Position numbers and translations under genes: made by a program. Source: Streptococcus gallolyticus (GTDB lineage: Bacteria; Bacillota; Bacilli; Lactobacillales; Streptococcaceae). Taken from it: 64,000 nt of DNA. Position 1 is the first letter of the stretch. Every line of letters begins with the position of its first letter. The DNA lies in contig NZ_NETH01000004.1 of NCBI RefSeq assembly GCF_003337175.1, positions 1-64,000 on the forward strand, in the 5' to 3' direction. The notes under the pieces were generated by a model. It did no database searches and had not been told where the DNA came from. It saw only the letters and a list, made by a program, of their open reading frames with translations. This document shows, piece by piece, positions 39,725 to 50,284 of the stretch.

Positions 39725-41989
39725 TTATTCTCCTAGAGTAATTGTAATTTTTTTAACACCGTCGATATCTGTTTCGGATTCGACACTTTGTTTCGTGACT
39801 GTTCCCGAATCAGAACCCTTAAAAGTTATCGTAATGCCAGTCCATTTAGCAAATTTTTCAACATTTTCTTTCGTCCAACCATACATATCTGGCACTGTTT
39901 CAAGATCACCTGTCCAAAGCAATATTTGCTCATTAGCAGAAAGGTTGCTACCGACTTTCTTAGACATTTTCTTAATCTTGCTACCTGAACCAACAATAAC
40001 TGGTTGCACAAGGTTATCACGAAGTTCTTGAGCTGTATCCCCTGGGCTTTCACCGATATAATCTTTTAGTGTATATTCGGTCTCTGTATCAGTACCTGTT
40101 ACTGCTGTACTCGTCAAGGTATCTTTAATCATCATCGCTCTTTCGAGCACTGGATTGACAACATCTTGCCAATACATCGCTCTAAAGCCCTCCGATGGTT
40201 GTTGAAGCGTTACATACATAATAAATTCAGGATCGTCTGACGGTACGATTGCAACCACTGAATAAATATAATCGTTTTCCCCTGTTAAGTACCCACCTCC
40301 ATCTTCAGCTGAGGCAGCAATTTGGGCAGTACCAGATTTGACAGCAACGGAATAATCCCCAACTTGGATATATGGTTGACCTGTTGTGCTGTTATACAAG
40401 GTACCATATTGCGAATCAGTACCAACAGTTACCATGTAATCCAGCGTCTGATCCGCAGCATCTTCTGAAACAGGATTACCAACAACTTCTGATGAGGCTA
40501 CACGTGCTGAATTCGTATTTGGATCGTAAATCTGACTAATGAATTGCGGCTCTAGCATGACACCTCCATTAGAGATAGCTGTAAAGGCACGCAACATTTG
40601 CACTTGTGTCACACCAATCCCTTGACCAAATGAGCTCATGGCAACCGATACCTCATTATCAGATGGCAATAAACCACTGTCTTCATTTAACATCCCAAAA
40701 CGGGTCGGATAACCAAATCTGAAACGCGACAGATAAGTGAGCCACTTATCATTCCCCATTTTTTGTTCAAGGCTAGTCATAGCAACATTACTTGACCATG
40801 CAAAGCCTTGAGCATAGGTTAGGTACTGAACCGATGTCATTCCTTCGTTGACATTCCAGTCATTGATTGTCGTATCCGCCACCGTAATACCATTGATTGT
40901 TGAAATAACCTCATTAGGATTGAAAACACCGTCATCAATTGCCGAAGCAAGGGTCATAACTTTCATAGTTGACCCTGGTTCATAATAGTTCTGATAGAGC
41001 AGGGTATTCCATGTCTTCAAATTATCCTCATTATAGCCATCCAAGGTTTGGGCATTATAGGTTGGGCGTTGTGTCGTTGCTAAAATTTCACCTGTTTTTG
41101 CATTAACAACTGTGGCACTAGCATACGTTCCTTGTGCTTCATTTTGGAAGATATCCATTTGAGATTCCAAGTAAGATTGCAATGGTTCAGAAAGTGTTGT
41201 GTAAACGTCTTTCCCATCGACAGCTTGTTTAACTGTTGTTTCGGTACCAAGTAAGAGATTACCATTCTTATCTTTTTGATAGGTTACTTTGCCATCTGTT
41301 CCTGATAAAATATCATTGAGAGACGCCTCAAGACCTGATATGCCAACAAGGCTTGATGTGCCATCGTTATTTTCTTTTAGTTGGGCTAGCCCGAGGAATT
41401 GCGAAGCAAAAACACCGTTTGGATACATGCGTCCTGGTGTCGACGTAAAGCCAATCCCCTTGATACCAGCATCGTCCATGGCTGTTTCAATTGCTGTTTT
41501 TGTGCTATAGGACAGCCCAGATCCTGAACTTCCGAAAGAAACTTGGAAAAGCCCATCTTGTTTTAGCTGACTCAGCACTTCATCCTTGTCAATTCCAAGC
41601 TGTTCATTTAAAATCTCTGCCACCTTCTCATACTGAGATTTTTTGACATAAAGCTTTTCACCTGTTGATGAAACATAAGATGTTGAAATAATGGCATAGA
41701 TACTGTAAGTTGTTGAATCCTCCGCAAGAGCAACACCATTACGGTCATAAATCGTACCACGTTTAGCCTGAACGGTTACTGTCTGTTGATAAACTTCTGA
41801 CGCTTCTGTTGACAAATTGTGTCCGAACTTTGTGTCTGTCCCAATAATAATGGCAAAATTGATAACAAACACAAAGAAAAGGAAGACCGCCAGAATCATC
41901 AAATTCTGGCCAACACGCTCACGGTTTTTGTTGGGCGTTCGTCTATCCTTTACCACATAGTCTAAAAAACGGTTCATTAATTTCTTCAT
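39725..41989 (-). CDS. pbpX: Penicillin-binding protein 2X
   Basis: 754-residue class B PBP for septal cross-linking. Transmembrane helix about 29-51, dimerisation domain, transpeptidase with S340 in STMK, S399 in SSN and K551 in KSGT, then two C-terminal PASTA domains (about 635-754). Key motifs are of the ordinary type. Lies between ftsL and mraY, as in other streptococci. Confidence 0.96.
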   Translation of the reverse strand: MKKLMNRFLDYVVKDRRTPNKNRERVGQNLMILAVFLFFVFVINFAIIIGTDTKFGHNLSTEASEVYQQTVTVQAKRGTIYDRNGVALAEDSTTYSIYAIISTSYVSSTGEKLYVKKSQYEKVAEILNEQLGIDKDEVLSQLKQDGLFQVSFGSSGSGLSYSTKTAIETAMDDAGIKGIGFTSTPGRMYPNGVFASQFLGLAQLKENNDGTSSLVGISGLEASLNDILSGTDGKVTYQKDKNGNLLLGTETTVKQAVDGKDVYTTLSEPLQSYLESQMDIFQNEAQGTYASATVVNAKTGEILATTQRPTYNAQTLDGYNEDNLKTWNTLLYQNYYEPGSTMKVMTLASAIDDGVFNPNEVISTINGITVADTTINDWNVNEGMTSVQYLTYAQGFAWSSNVAMTSLEQKMGNDKWLTYLSRFRFGYPTRFGMLNEDSGLLPSDNEVSVAMSSFGQGIGVTQVQMLRAFTAISNGGVMLEPQFISQIYDPNTNSARVASSEVVGNPVSEDAADQTLDYMVTVGTDSQYGTLYNSTTGQPYIQVGDYSVAVKSGTAQIAASAEDGGGYLTGENDYIYSVVAIVPSDDPEFIMYVTLQQPSEGFRAMYWQDVVNPVLERAMMIKDTLTSTAVTGTDTETEYTLKDYIGESPGDTAQELRDNLVQPVIVGSGSKIKKMSKKVGSNLSANEQILLWTGDLETVPDMYGWTKENVEKFAKWTGITITFKGSDSGTVTKQSVESETDIDGVKKITITLGE

Positions 41990-41998
41990 AGACTATTT

Positions 41999-42322
41999 TT
42001 ACTCCACCTGTTTAATATTATCCTGTTGGCTAGTCAAGCCTGCATTTTCTGCTATTTGTTCAATACGGTCACGACTTGTTAATTCGTTAACCTCTTGTTT
42101 AGCATTATCATAATCTGTCTGCATATCACTTATCTGACTATTAAGATTTGTGATTTCTTGTTGCACTTGTAGATTACGGCTCTGTAGGTAAATAATACTA
42201 ACAGCCATGGTAATAGCCGTCAAAATAATAGAACCATAAAAAACTTTTTCAATTCTCGAAAATTTTCTAATCCGTCTTTTAAGCGCATTAGAAATAGCTT
42301 CGTTACGATGTTTATCTGTCAT
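41999..42322 (-). CDS. ftsL: Cell division protein FtsL
   Basis: 107-residue bitopic membrane protein: basic cytoplasmic tail, transmembrane helix at about 29-48, and an extracellular coiled coil (LQVQQEITNLNSQISDMQ). Part of the FtsQBL divisome core. Sits 2 bp after rsmH and 9 bp before pbp2X. Confidence 0.94.
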   Translation of the reverse strand: MTDKHRNEAISNALKRRIRKFSRIEKVFYGSIILTAITMAVSIIYLQSRNLQVQQEITNLNSQISDMQTDYDNAKQEVNELTSRDRIEQIAENAGLTSQQDNIKQVE

Positions 42323-42324
42323 AA

Positions 42325-43275
42325 TTAGTTACGAACCTTTCTAGCCACACGGAGCTTGGCTGAGTGAGAACGATTATTGACTGCTAACTCTTCTTCGCTT
42401 GGCAAAATAGGTTTTCGATTAACCAAAGCAAGCTTAGGTTGCATATCCTCAGGAATAAAAGGCAACCCTTTCGGCACATCTACGGTAGAGGCTTCTTTGA
42501 ATAATTGTTTTGTCAAACGGTCTTCCAAAGAATGGAAAGTAATCACTGAAATGCGCCCATCAACTGCCAATAACTCAATAGCTTGTTGGATAGACTCATC
42601 TGCCGCACCGAGCTCATCGTTGACTTCAATACGAATGGCTTGGAAAATCTGTTTTGCAGGATGGCCTTTTTTCTTGAGTTCCTTAGCAGGCTTAGCAGAT
42701 TTAATAATTTCTGCTAATGCTGTCGTTGTCTCAATCGGCTTAACTTTTCGCGCCTGCTCAATTTTACGTGCAATTTGTTTTGAGAATTTGTCCTCACCAT
42801 ACTTGAAAAAAATACGAACCAAGTCATGATAAGCATAAGTGTTAACCACATCATAAGCTGACAAGTCTTGATCACGATTCATACGCATGTCCAATAGCGC
42901 ATCTTTTTTATACGAAAAGCCTCGCTCACGCTCATCCAATTGTGGGCTTGACACCCCCAGGTCATACAAAATACCATCAATTTCAGTTACACCATGAGCT
43001 AGCAAATTAGAAGCTAGGTTTCTGAAATTATCCTTGATAAAAGTGACCTGTCCTTTTTCAATATAGTCTTTTAAACGAATTTGGGCATTATCAATAGCCG
43101 TCTGGTCTTGGTCAAAGGCGTAAAGATGACCAGTCGGTCCAAGCTTAGAAAGCAGGTACTCGCTGTGCCCCGCTCCACCAAGCGTTGCATCTACATAGAC
43201 ACCATCAGGCTTGATAGCAAGCATATCAACGGTTTCATGCAGAAGCACTGTAATATGATAAAAATCTGTTGTCAT
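42325..43275 (-). CDS. rsmH: 16S rRNA (cytosine-1402-N4)-methyltransferase RsmH
   Basis: 316 residues (formerly MraW), SAM-dependent, modifying C1402 in the ribosomal P-site. SAM motif [15 protein letters not shown], and the [18 protein letters not shown] segment is diagnostic. Start at 43275 (MTTDFYH) follows AAAGGT; an in-frame upstream extension is not supported. First gene of the dcw block here. Confidence 0.95.
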   Translation of the reverse strand: MTTDFYHITVLLHETVDMLAIKPDGVYVDATLGGAGHSEYLLSKLGPTGHLYAFDQDQTAIDNAQIRLKDYIEKGQVTFIKDNFRNLASNLLAHGVTEIDGILYDLGVSSPQLDERERGFSYKKDALLDMRMNRDQDLSAYDVVNTYAYHDLVRIFFKYGEDKFSKQIARKIEQARKVKPIETTTALAEIIKSAKPAKELKKKGHPAKQIFQAIRIEVNDELGAADESIQQAIELLAVDGRISVITFHSLEDRLTKQLFKEASTVDVPKGLPFIPEDMQPKLALVNRKPILPSEEELAVNNRSHSAKLRVARKVRN

Positions 43276-43336
43276 ACCTTTCATTATATCATAAATTACA
43301 AGATTCTTCCTTAAAACCTCCACCAGAAATACAAAA

Positions 43337-43366
43337 ACCAAAAGCTGATAATATCAAGCTTTTGGT
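43337..43366 (-). terminator. proBA terminator
   Basis: ACCAAAAGCT / AGCTTTTGGT, a 10-bp perfect stem with a 10-nt loop and TTTTTG following on the minus strand. Confidence 0.85.
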
Positions 43367-43411
43367 GGTATTTTAGATAGTAATAGCTATTATCTGCATA
43401 AGAATAAGTCT

Positions 43412-44662
43412 TTATTCTCGAATTTGTCCTTTACCATTAATGTAAAATTTTGTGCTTGTCAAAGCTTCCAAGCCCATTGGACCACGCGCATGCATTTTTT
43501 GTGTTGAAATACCAATTTCTGCACCCAAGCCAAAGACAAAACCGTCTGTGAAGCGTGTTGAGGCATTGACATAAACCGCAGCCGCATCCACTTCATCTTG
43601 GAAACGTTCAGCGTGTTCAAGGTCTTTGGTGATAATCGCTTCCGAATGATGAGTCGTGTAATGATTCACCCAATCAATAGCGTCATCAACAGAATCAACC
43701 AATTTGACAGACATGACATAATCTAAAAATTCTGTACCGTAATCCTCATCTGTGGCTGCTACTGCCTTTTTGAAAATAGCTAGTGCTTTATCATCTGCAC
43801 GAAACTCCACAGCATGGACTTTGGTGATTGCTTCTTCTAACTGTGGTAAGAATGTTTTTGCTACCGCTTTGTGAACAAGCAAGCTTTCTGCAGCATTACA
43901 AACACTTGGACGTTGCATTTTAGCATTAATCACAATCTTCGTTGCCATATCAAGGTCAGCCGAATCATCAACGTAAATGTGAACATTTCCGACACCTGTT
44001 TCAATAACAGGAACTTTTGATTTTTCTTTAACCGTTTGAATTAAACGAGCTCCGCCACGTGGAATAAGAACATCAACATAATCAACAGCTTGCATTAGTT
44101 CTTCAGCGACGGCATGGCTAGTGTTCTCAACAAGCTGGACGACGTTTTCATCAACACCTGCTTTAGCAAGAGCTTTTCGGATAACCGTCACAAGGGCTGT
44201 GTTCGAATGAATGGCATCGCGACCACCACGCAAAATAATAGCATTACTTGTTTTAAAAGCAAGGCTGAAAGCATCAACCGATACATTGGGACGGCTTTCA
44301 AAAATCATGGCAATCACACCAAGGGGTACACGTTTTTGAACGATTTTCAAGCCATCAAGATTGGTATAACCACGGACAACCTGACCAATCGGGTCTTGCA
44401 AATCCGCAACTTGACGGACGCCCTCAACAATCCCCTCAATACGCTTAGCATCTAGGCGCAAACGGTCAACCATAACAGGCGAAATACCGTTTCTCTGTGC
44501 TTGCTCAACATCACGTGCATTTTCAGCCAAAATATCGTCTGTCTCTGCAAGTAAAGCTGTTGCAACTTGTCCTAAAATCTGATTTTTTTCAGCCGTTCCA
44601 AGCTTTACCAGACTTTGACTAGCTACTTTAGCATCTTTACCTAATTCATCAATATAGCCCAT
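43412..44662 (-). CDS. proA: Gamma-glutamyl phosphate reductase
   Basis: 416-residue aldehyde-dehydrogenase-fold enzyme reducing glutamyl-5-phosphate to the semialdehyde in proline synthesis. Catalytic cysteine in [13 protein letters not shown]-binding region and [12 protein letters not shown] are typical. Follows proB by 14 bp. Confidence 0.97.
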   Translation of the reverse strand: MGYIDELGKDAKVASQSLVKLGTAEKNQILGQVATALLAETDDILAENARDVEQAQRNGISPVMVDRLRLDAKRIEGIVEGVRQVADLQDPIGQVVRGYTNLDGLKIVQKRVPLGVIAMIFESRPNVSVDAFSLAFKTSNAIILRGGRDAIHSNTALVTVIRKALAKAGVDENVVQLVENTSHAVAEELMQAVDYVDVLIPRGGARLIQTVKEKSKVPVIETGVGNVHIYVDDSADLDMATKIVINAKMQRPSVCNAAESLLVHKAVAKTFLPQLEEAITKVHAVEFRADDKALAIFKKAVAATDEDYGTEFLDYVMSVKLVDSVDDAIDWVNHYTTHHSEAIITKDLEHAERFQDEVDAAAVYVNASTRFTDGFVFGLGAEIGISTQKMHARGPMGLEALTSTKFYINGKGQIRE

Positions 44663-44676
44663 CTTTGGTCCTCCTT

Positions 44677-45480
44677 TTAATTTACTTGTGAAAACCAGGT
44701 TCCAATATTAGCGCCTTCTAAAGCTTTTAGAATATCACGCGGATTGGCACCGTTCATCAAAATCATCTGACTGTTATTGTCAAAAATCATTTGAGCACTC
44801 TTAATCTTGCTGAGCATGCCTCCCGTGCCAAATTTACTTCCAGCACCGCCCGCTGATTTAATGATGTCGTCCGTAATTTCAGTAACGTGTTTGCGAAGTT
44901 TGGCATCATCATAGATAGTTGGATTTTTATCGTAAAGTCCGTCAATATCTGATAACATGATTAACAAATCTGCTTTGGTTACCTTGGCTACAATCGCTGA
45001 AAGTCGGTCATTATCACCAAATTTTGTCGTGTGGTCCATTTCATCAACACTAATGGCATCGTTTTCGTTAACGATTGGCACAATTCCCATTGTTAATAAC
45101 ATTTCAAAAGCATTAGTGAAATTTTCCAAGCTTTCAGGATATTCAATAACATCACGTGTAATCAACAGCTGACTAACTTCTGTCTGATAATGCGAAAAGA
45201 TTTGCGAATAAAGGCTCATCATGGCAACCTGCCCAACGCTTGATACCGCCTGCTGACGTGCCATTTCTGTCGGACGTTTGTCCATATTTAACACATTGAG
45301 GCCAAATCCCATGGCACCAGATGACACCAAAATAACATCTTTTCCTTTATTCATCAAGCTAGAGATAACAAAAGCTAGTTGGTCAATTTTTTCAAGATTA
45401 ATTTTGCCATTTGGCATGACAAGCGAGCTTGTCCCGATTTTTATCACCAGTCGATTAACAGTTTCAAAATTACGTTTCAT
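44677..45480 (-). CDS. proB: Glutamate 5-kinase
   Basis: 267 residues: only the amino-acid kinase domain, without the C-terminal PUA domain found in E. coli ProB, as is normal in streptococci. [10 protein letters not shown] near the start, [10 protein letters not shown], and the [12 protein letters not shown] substrate loop. Start at 45480 (MKRNFE). A TATAAT lies only 6 bp before this ATG and there is no clear Shine-Dalgarno, so the transcript may be nearly leaderless. Confidence 0.94.
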   Translation of the reverse strand: MKRNFETVNRLVIKIGTSSLVMPNGKINLEKIDQLAFVISSLMNKGKDVILVSSGAMGFGLNVLNMDKRPTEMARQQAVSSVGQVAMMSLYSQIFSHYQTEVSQLLITRDVIEYPESLENFTNAFEMLLTMGIVPIVNENDAISVDEMDHTTKFGDNDRLSAIVAKVTKADLLIMLSDIDGLYDKNPTIYDDAKLRKHVTEITDDIIKSAGGAGSKFGTGGMLSKIKSAQMIFDNNSQMILMNGANPRDILKALEGANIGTWFSQVN

Positions 45481-45500
45481 ATGCCTATTATACACTAAAA

Positions 45501-45520
45501 AACAGTTCCGAGGAACTGTT
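45501..45520. terminator. Terminator between the MBL gene and proB
   Basis: A 9-bp perfect stem AACAGTTCC / GGAACTGTT flanked by A and T runs, so it can work both ways. It insulates proBA from the upstream gene. Confidence 0.8.
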
Positions 45521-45639
45521 TTTATTAGCTTTATGACGAAATCAATAAGATTTTCAGACAAGCTGATATCCAGTGATTCAATAGCCTATCATAAACCATT
45601 TGACTCTGTTCATGCTAATGCTAAAACGAGATAGGAAAC

Positions 45640-46452
45640 CTATTTTTTCGTTAGTCTAAGCTTAGCTCCCACATCTAACGCATGAACACGTTTAGGATTA
45701 ACGACATCCCTCATTAAATCATTGGGATTACCATTAAAAGTGCTCCAACTTGCCGCATCAATAGACCCCCAGTGAATGCAAAGCAAGTCTGCCTTGGGAT
45801 AAGTATTGGCTTCCTTTATCGCCCCCTCATAAGTAATATGCCAATCGTTGTCACTAAAATCAAACAGAATCATATCAGGCTGTGGCATTGTCAAATGTTC
45901 TGGTAACAATTGGCTATCACTTGGTAACCAAATCGTGCCATCTGGCGTTTCAATCCAATATCCCACATATTCATCTTCTTGCCACTGGCGATACTGATAT
46001 TTTGGAGATTCATTTTGCCAATTGTGGCGTGTCGGAGTTGTTGTGATGATGATATCTTCAATGGCGAAACTTTCTCCAACAGCGTGTTCTTGCGTCTCAA
46101 AGCCCTCTTTTTTCATAACATCTGATACATAAGCTGGAGCGTGAAAAGACTTGGTAACAGCCTTGATATTTCCTAATGTTCCAAAACTCAGGTGATCGTT
46201 ATCAATATGCGAAATCAACAGCGCATCAACCTGCGGGATATCTGTTGAGGCAATTGGCAGATCAATTAATAGTGGCATATCAAAATGATCTAAAATCGGA
46301 TCAATTACAATAATTGTCCCTCGACTATTGATGAGAATACTTGCATTTCCTAGCCAATAAACATCTGTATGGTCAATCTTCTCAAACGCTTTTTGCGAAA
46401 TGGGAACGGTCTTTTCGGGCATTGCTTGCCCATCTTTACTAAATCGAATCAT
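45640..46452 (-). CDS. MBL-fold metallo-hydrolase
   Basis: 270 residues of the UlaG-like/NAPE-PLD-like metallo-beta-lactamase superfamily. Metal-binding motif SHIDNDHLS, further His in TRHNW and HWGSIDA near the C-terminus. Substrate unknown; the relatives hydrolyse lactones or phosphodiesters. It is the last gene of the bgl-MFS-MBL run on this strand, 13 bp after the MFS gene, so it may serve the same pathway. Confidence 0.82.
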   Translation of the reverse strand: MIRFSKDGQAMPEKTVPISQKAFEKIDHTDVYWLGNASILINSRGTIIVIDPILDHFDMPLLIDLPIASTDIPQVDALLISHIDNDHLSFGTLGNIKAVTKSFHAPAYVSDVMKKEGFETQEHAVGESFAIEDIIITTTPTRHNWQNESPKYQYRQWQEDEYVGYWIETPDGTIWLPSDSQLLPEHLTMPQPDMILFDFSDNDWHITYEGAIKEANTYPKADLLCIHWGSIDAASWSTFNGNPNDLMRDVVNPKRVHALDVGAKLRLTKK

Positions 46453-46465
46453 TTTTTCCTTCTTT

Positions 46466-47674
46466 CTATTTAGGCCTTATCATAAGGTAATGGATGACAA
46501 TCAGGGATAACATACTCAAGAACAGGAGAGCCACAATAAATATAAGAGCCGGTGTGTAACTTCGGGTAAAATCATAACTATAACCAATAATTGAAAAAGC
46601 AGTTGCTGCTCCTATATTACTCACAAAAGAGACAAGTGGAAATGTTTTAGTATAGCCACTTTTCCCAAACATCAGCTGTGTTAGTAAGGGAAGGGATACG
46701 GCACCCAATCCATAACAAGCGCCAAAAAGCAAAGCTGCTAATAACAATAAAACAGGGCTTCTCGTCACTAAAAGCAAAATTGTCCCTAAACTATTTGCTA
46801 ACAATAATAGTAAACTTGACTTAATCGCCCCTATTTTATCACTTAAAAAACCCATGATTAATTTTGAGATGATATTGCCAAACATTCCCATCGATAAGAG
46901 ACTAGCACCAACTGTTGCCGATGAGGCAAGCGTTTTCGCATAACTAGGTAAATGCTGTGTCATACTTGAAACAAAACTAACCATCACACCAAAAGACATG
47001 ATGAGAATCAATGCAAGCGTAAGAACCCGCTTATCGCCCAAGTTGGCGGAGGTTGGTGACGATAGTCTTTTAGCCCCATAAGCTCTAGCATTTGAAGCTT
47101 CAGGCTGGATGGCAAAAGGATATAAAATGGCTGGTAAGCACAAACAAAAGAGCAGCAAAGCCTCAATCAGATATGCCGTCTGCCAACTAGCTACCGCAAT
47201 AATGGCTGAAAAAACAGGCGAAAAAATAGCTCCCATAATCCCTGAAAAAGTCAAAGCAATACTAGTCGCCAAACCATTTTTATCAATAAACCAATGATTA
47301 ATCACTGTTGTAATGGTCACAATTGAGAACATTCCCGTACTAAAACCTCGAATAGCTCCTAGTAAATAAAATTGCCACAATTGTGTCGAAACTGCCATGA
47401 AAGCTGTACTCATGACAGCCACTACAACTGAGATGGTCAACAAGACTTTAAAAGGAATCTTTCTTAAAAATCTAGGAACCAATAAGGCACTGACAGCTGT
47501 GACTAAGGAGAAAATAGTCATGTGAAAGGCAAATGCTCCTCGTAATAAGGCTAAGTCATCAGCCACTACTGAATAAAACACCCCAGAAGTATTGATGGAG
47601 ATTCCCACAGAGGCTGCTGCCAGTCCGCAAAGAACCATTAAAACCTTCCATGCCTTATGAACTTTTTTCATCAT
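46466..47674 (-). CDS. MFS transporter
   Basis: 402-residue major facilitator with about 12 transmembrane helices. The start at 47674 (MMKKVHKAW) has an excellent AGGAGGTGAT site; a longer in-frame extension would run into the neighbouring bgl gene and is rejected. Sequence features (LRGAFAFHMTIFSLVTAV, a central Arg-rich loop) recall oxalate/formate-antiporter-type MFS. The substrate is unknown. Lies 31 bp after a 6-phospho-beta-glucosidase gene. Confidence 0.82.
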   Translation of the reverse strand: MMKKVHKAWKVLMVLCGLAAASVGISINTSGVFYSVVADDLALLRGAFAFHMTIFSLVTAVSALLVPRFLRKIPFKVLLTISVVVAVMSTAFMAVSTQLWQFYLLGAIRGFSTGMFSIVTITTVINHWFIDKNGLATSIALTFSGIMGAIFSPVFSAIIAVASWQTAYLIEALLLFCLCLPAILYPFAIQPEASNARAYGAKRLSSPTSANLGDKRVLTLALILIMSFGVMVSFVSSMTQHLPSYAKTLASSATVGASLLSMGMFGNIISKLIMGFLSDKIGAIKSSLLLLLANSLGTILLLVTRSPVLLLLAALLFGACYGLGAVSLPLLTQLMFGKSGYTKTFPLVSFVSNIGAATAFSIIGYSYDFTRSYTPALIFIVALLFLSMLSLIVIHYLMIRPK

Positions 47675-47705
47675 ACCTATCACCTCCTGTTTGCTTATTA
47701 TTTTG

Positions 47706-49142
<1,437 letters not shown>

Positions 49143-49184
49143 TTATAATAGTTTAAAATTACTTTAGCATTTCTGGAAAACGAC

Positions 49185-49223
49185 TTCAAGGAGCCCTAAC
49201 CAACTTGGCAAAAGGTTTCATTT
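49185..49223 (+). promoter_or_regulatory. 39-bp element upstream of rpiR
   Basis: TTCAAG-N16-GGCAAAAGGTTTCATTT. The same element, with identical 16-bp spacing but inverted, lies behind rpiR before the PTS gene (50190-50228). It is a candidate operator for the RpiR regulator. Confidence 0.45.
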
Positions 49224-49247
49224 AACGTTAAGTCGGCTAGAAAAAGC

Positions 49248-49262
49248 TGAAACAAAATTTCA
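49248..49262. promoter_or_regulatory. Palindrome TGAAA-N5-TTTCA before rpiR
   Basis: A perfect 5-bp-arm dyad (TGAAACAAAATTTCA) ends 16 bp before the rpiR start, overlapping its leader. This form is typical of RpiR-family operators, so it may be an autoregulatory site. Confidence 0.4.
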
Positions 49263-49278
49263 TCAGGAAGGATTTTTT

Positions 49279-50148
49279 ATGACACTATTACAAGATATTG
49301 AGGTTCTCGCTCAGACACGCAAAGATTCCAAAAAAGACATTGCAAACTTTATCTTGACTCATAAAACAGAGTTAGCTCATTTAACACTAGATGCTATTCA
49401 AAATCAAGCCTATATTTCAAAATCATCTCTTGTTCGCTTTGCTAAATCTTTGGGATTTTCGGGCTGGAAAGCATTTTTAGTACCCCTGATGGAAGAAATC
49501 CATCAAGAGAATCATTATTTTTCTGATGTTGACCCAGATATTCCCTTTACCAAAAACGATAATCATTTGACCTTAGCAAGAAAGATTGCACAACTTCAAA
49601 TAGCAAGTATCGAGGATAGCTTAGCTCTACTAGATGATGCTCGACTAACACAAGCGACCTATTCCATCAAAAAAGCAAAACGTGTCGCCATTTTTGGTAT
49701 CAGTCCTAATAATATTTTAGCCGAAGTTTTCCGACGACGTATGGCTGGCATTGGGAAAATTATTGAAGTGCCACGTAATGACGAAATGGGTTTGACTTCG
49801 CTATCCTTAACATCTGAAGATTTAGCGATTTTGATTTCCTACTCTGGTCAACTTGTTCAATTTCCACCTCATTTACTGGACTATCTTAGCGATTGCAATG
49901 TGACAACACTTGCTATCACCAGTCAAGAAAAATCACCATTGGCACAATTTTGTGACTTTGCGCTTCTCATTTCTGGACGAGAGCAAATCGTTGGAAAAAT
50001 TTCAGGCTTTGCTTCAGAAGAGTCAATCTTATTTATGCTCAATATCCTCTACGCAACTTATTTTTCATTAGACTATGATAGAAACCTAGCCTATAAACAA
50101 AAGATGACAGAGCTTCTAGAGACTGGACGTCAAGATAAGCCTAGCTAA
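49279..50148 (+). CDS. RpiR-family transcriptional regulator
   Basis: 289 residues: N-terminal helix-turn-helix (about 1-80, with ISKSSLVRFAKSLGFSGW) and a C-terminal SIS sugar-phosphate-binding domain (about 120-250, with VAIFGISPNNILAEVF and ILISYSGQL). Likely a sensor of a phosphorylated sugar controlling the divergent beta-glucoside genes. Ribosome site AGGAAGGA. Confidence 0.9.
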   Translation: MTLLQDIEVLAQTRKDSKKDIANFILTHKTELAHLTLDAIQNQAYISKSSLVRFAKSLGFSGWKAFLVPLMEEIHQENHYFSDVDPDIPFTKNDNHLTLARKIAQLQIASIEDSLALLDDARLTQATYSIKKAKRVAIFGISPNNILAEVFRRRMAGIGKIIEVPRNDEMGLTSLSLTSEDLAILISYSGQLVQFPPHLLDYLSDCNVTTLAITSQEKSPLAQFCDFALLISGREQIVGKISGFASEESILFMLNILYATYFSLDYDRNLAYKQKMTELLETGRQDKPS

Positions 50149-50168
50149 CGTGAAATAAAATGCCATTT

Positions 50169-50183
50169 TTTAAAACGCTACCA
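50169..50183 (+). promoter_or_regulatory. cre-like site before the PTS gene
   Basis: The sequence around AAAACGCTACCA matches WTGAAARCGYTTTCW at 12 of 15 positions. It lies about 100 bp before the PTS start, a fitting place for catabolite repression by CcpA. Confidence 0.4.
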
Positions 50184-50189
50184 TCTTCA

Positions 50190-50228
50190 AAATGAAACCT
50201 TTTGCCATACCATCGCCAAGGTCTTGAA
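50190..50228 (-). promoter_or_regulatory. 39-bp element before the PTS gene (inverted copy)
   Basis: Minus-strand copy of TTCAAG-N16-GGCAAAAGGTTTCATTT with the same spacing as at 49185-49223. The 17-bp block is identical; the N16 differs. The two copies flank rpiR in opposite orientation. Confidence 0.45.
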
Positions 50229-50284
50229 AGGGCTTTTTGGCTGTGATAATCTTATCTCGAAAAAAACAAAAGGGAGATCAGATT

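Noticed and set aside
43283-43288. TATAAT just before rsmH as its promoter
   Set aside because: It would place the start point at the ATG and exclude the good AAAGGT ribosome site, and no -35 is present.
49171-49189. Second cre-like sequence (GGAAAACGACTTC) before rpiR
   Set aside because: Spacing between the conserved halves is off by one and both sides of the central CG deviate.
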